From Chloroflexi bacterium RBG_16_64_32 (GTDB taxonomy: Bacteria > Chloroflexota > Dehalococcoidia > SM23-28-2 > RBG-16-64-32), in assembly GCA_001795235.1 (NCBI GenBank), contig MGNZ01000150.1:1-6920 (forward strand): 6,920 bases of DNA. Direction: 5' to 3'. A model generated the notes under the pieces. It ran no database searches. It had not been told where the DNA came from and saw only the letters and a list, made by a program, of their open reading frames with translations. The position numbers were made by a program, and so were the translations under genes. Below are positions 5,820 through 6,920 of the stretch, piece after piece. Every line of letters starts with the position of its first letter. Within the stretch, counting starts at the first letter, position 1.

Positions 5820-6305
5820 ATGACATTCCTGACTGGCGTCTTAACCGTCTCCGATAAGGGGGCCCGCGGCGAGCGCGAGGATACATCCGGCGCCGCCATC
5901 AGGGAGATGCTCTCCACCCTCGACGTGACCGTGGAGCGCTACGAGGTGATCCCTGATGACCGCGCCTCGATCGCCCAACGACTCATCGCTTGGGCTGACG
6001 ATGACGGCCTCGACCTGATCGTCACCACCGGCGGCACCGGCTTGGGGCCGAGGGACGTGACGCCGGAGGCTACGCGCGAAGCTATCGACTACGAGGCGCC
6101 GGGGCTGGCGGAGGCGATGCGCCTGGAGGGGTTGAAGCACACGCCCATGGCGATGCTGAGCCGCGCGGCGGCCGGGGTGCGGGGGCGGACGCTGATCGTG
6201 AACCTGCCGGGGAGCCCCCGCGGCGTACGCGAGAGCCTTTCCGTTTTGCTGCCGGTCCTGCCGCACGCGCTGGAGACGCTGCGCGGGCAAACGGAGCACC
6301 GCTAG
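5820..6305 (+). CDS. mogA: MogA/MoaB-family molybdopterin adenylyltransferase
   Basis: This family acts in molybdenum cofactor synthesis: MogA adenylylates molybdopterin in the cytoplasm before metal insertion. The 161-aa product is a single compact domain of usual size. Visible motifs: VLTVSDKGARGEREDTSG (7-24), PDDRASI (45-51), TTGGTGLGPRDVTPEA (69-84), PGLAEAMR (94-101), SRAAAG (114-119) and the late NLPGSPRGVRES (128-139). D46 and D79 line up with the two aspartates needed in E. coli MogA, and RDVTPEA is MogA-like rather than like E. coli MoaB. The ATG at 5820 gives the usual short lead to VLTVSD; an in-frame TTG at 5796 is possible but no better. No Shine-Dalgarno site is visible before either start. 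The gene is transcribed away from mraZ; no other molybdenum cofactor gene is in the window, so its partners must lie elsewhere. Confidence 0.92.
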   Translation: MTFLTGVLTVSDKGARGEREDTSGAAIREMLSTLDVTVERYEVIPDDRASIAQRLIAWADDDGLDLIVTTGGTGLGPRDVTPEATREAIDYEAPGLAEAMRLEGLKHTPMAMLSRAAAGVRGRTLIVNLPGSPRGVRESLSVLLPVLPHALETLRGQTEHR

Positions 6306-6395
6306 GTGGCGAAGACCTCCACGCGATCCGGTTAACTGCCCTGGCGGCGGCGCGTTTTCAGAGGAAAGTTAGCTGGTAGCAAAGGGGCGTGCCAC

Positions 6396-6920
6396 ATGCT
6401 GGACGGTCTGTTCAAGAACTGGTGGCGGATGGGTGGTGTCGCAGGGATACTCTTCCTGGCCTTGTTCATTCTAGGAATCGTTCTCCAGGGCGATCCTCCG
6501 GACTTCGAGGATCCTGTCGACAAGATCCGGGACTGGTTCACCGACAACGGCGAGCAGTATCTTGTCGGGGATTACCTGATTGGCCTGGCGTTCGTGCTCT
6601 TCTTTCTGCCGTTCCTGGTCAGCCTACGCGGTCTCCTGGCGGCCGCCGAGGGCGGCGACGCCGTTTGGTCACGGGTCGCCTTCGCCGGCGGCCTGCTCTT
6701 CCTAATATTTGGCGCCACCGCCAGCCTCTTCTGGGGGGCCTTGGCCTACAGCTTCGGCGTGGTAGAGAATGGGGATGAGGGCACGGTCCTGACCCTAATG
6801 TATCTTGACTCCTACGGTTTCGCTACGGCCCCGTTGGCATTCGTGCCGTTCCTACTGGGCTCTTCCCTGGTGATCCTGCGAACCGGCGTGCTCTGGCGCT
6901 GGCTGGCGTTGATCGGGCTG
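6396..6920 (+). CDS. Multi-pass membrane protein of unknown function (3' end missing)
   Basis: I do not recognise this protein. My translation from the ATG at 6396 is open for 175 codons to the window edge. The start is supported by AAAGGGG (6381-6387), 8 nt upstream. Hydrophobic segments at about 13-30, 59-81, 92-118 and 138-162, with a fifth beginning near 166, predict a polytopic membrane protein. Between the first two helices is an acidic segment of about 27 residues (GDPPDFEDP, then D42, D46, D50). The second helix and its end read LIGLAFVLFFLPFLVSLRGL. Another polar loop with several acidic residues (ENGDEG, 124-129) follows the third helix. No catalytic motif is apparent. It is 90 nt downstream of the mogA-like gene on the same strand with no terminator seen between, so co-transcription is possible. 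Codon usage looks like that of its neighbours. Confidence 0.8.
   Translation, partial: MLDGLFKNWWRMGGVAGILFLALFILGIVLQGDPPDFEDPVDKIRDWFTDNGEQYLVGDYLIGLAFVLFFLPFLVSLRGLLAAAEGGDAVWSRVAFAGGLLFLIFGATASLFWGALAYSFGVVENGDEGTVLTLMYLDSYGFATAPLAFVPFLLGSSLVILRTGVLWRWLALIGL

Noticed and set aside
5618..5917. N-terminal extension of the mraZ reading frame by 100 residues
   Set aside because: It runs through the promoter and operator and across the start of the opposing mogA-like gene, and shows no MraZ similarity; the ATG at 5617 gives the canonical start.
6306..6395. Terminator or promoter between the mogA-like gene and the membrane protein gene
   Set aside because: The only inverted repeats are about 4 bp (GTGG/CCAC) with no T run, and no -35/-10 pair of acceptable spacing could be found.

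Overview
This 6.9-kb window is GC-rich (clearly above 60% by eye) and carries the front part of a division and cell-wall (dcw) gene cluster on the minus strand, with two plus-strand genes diverging from its upstream end. Read in the direction of transcription, the cluster is mraZ (5617-5195), rsmH/mraW (5187-4243), an ftsL-like gene (4233-3802), ftsI/pbpB (3789-2050), murF (2030-654) and mraY (657 to the window edge, truncated). The gaps are 7, 9, 12 and 19 nt, and murF and mraY overlap by 4 nt (ATGA), so this looks like one polycistronic unit. A bacterium with a standard peptidoglycan pathway is certain. The style of the proteins (FtsI without PASTA domains, short FtsL with a proline-rich tail, compact MraZ) and the GTG/TTG starts make me favour a Chloroflexota-like lineage; that is a low-to-moderate-confidence inference.

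The 202-nt divergent intergenic region (5618-5819) is the regulatory centre. Toward mraZ it has a sigma70-type promoter (TTGACA, 16 nt, extended -10 TGGTATGCT). Overlapping the predicted start of transcription are three perfect TGGGG direct repeats with exact 5-nt spacers, which is the known operator architecture of MraZ. MraZ is therefore expected to regulate its own operon. The same DNA also encodes a 9-bp hairpin near the 5' end of the leader RNA. An inverted repeat, TTCCCA-N6-TGGGAA, lies between this promoter and the plus-strand gene.

On the plus strand, a MogA/MoaB-family molybdenum cofactor gene (5820-6305) starts next to the promoter region. After a 90-nt gap with no recognisable element comes an unidentified multi-pass membrane protein (6396 to the window edge, truncated).

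How the genes fit together: MraZ regulates; RsmH methylates 16S rRNA at C1402; FtsL and FtsI are septal division proteins; MurF finishes the UDP-MurNAc-pentapeptide; MraY attaches it to the lipid carrier. The main departure from the textbook order is that murE, normally between ftsI and murF, is missing here. The other points worth checking are loss of the paired Asn residues in the MraY active-site loop and the hairpin embedded in the MraZ operator. I see no mobile elements, CRISPR arrays, tRNAs or rRNAs, and no new multi-gene system.
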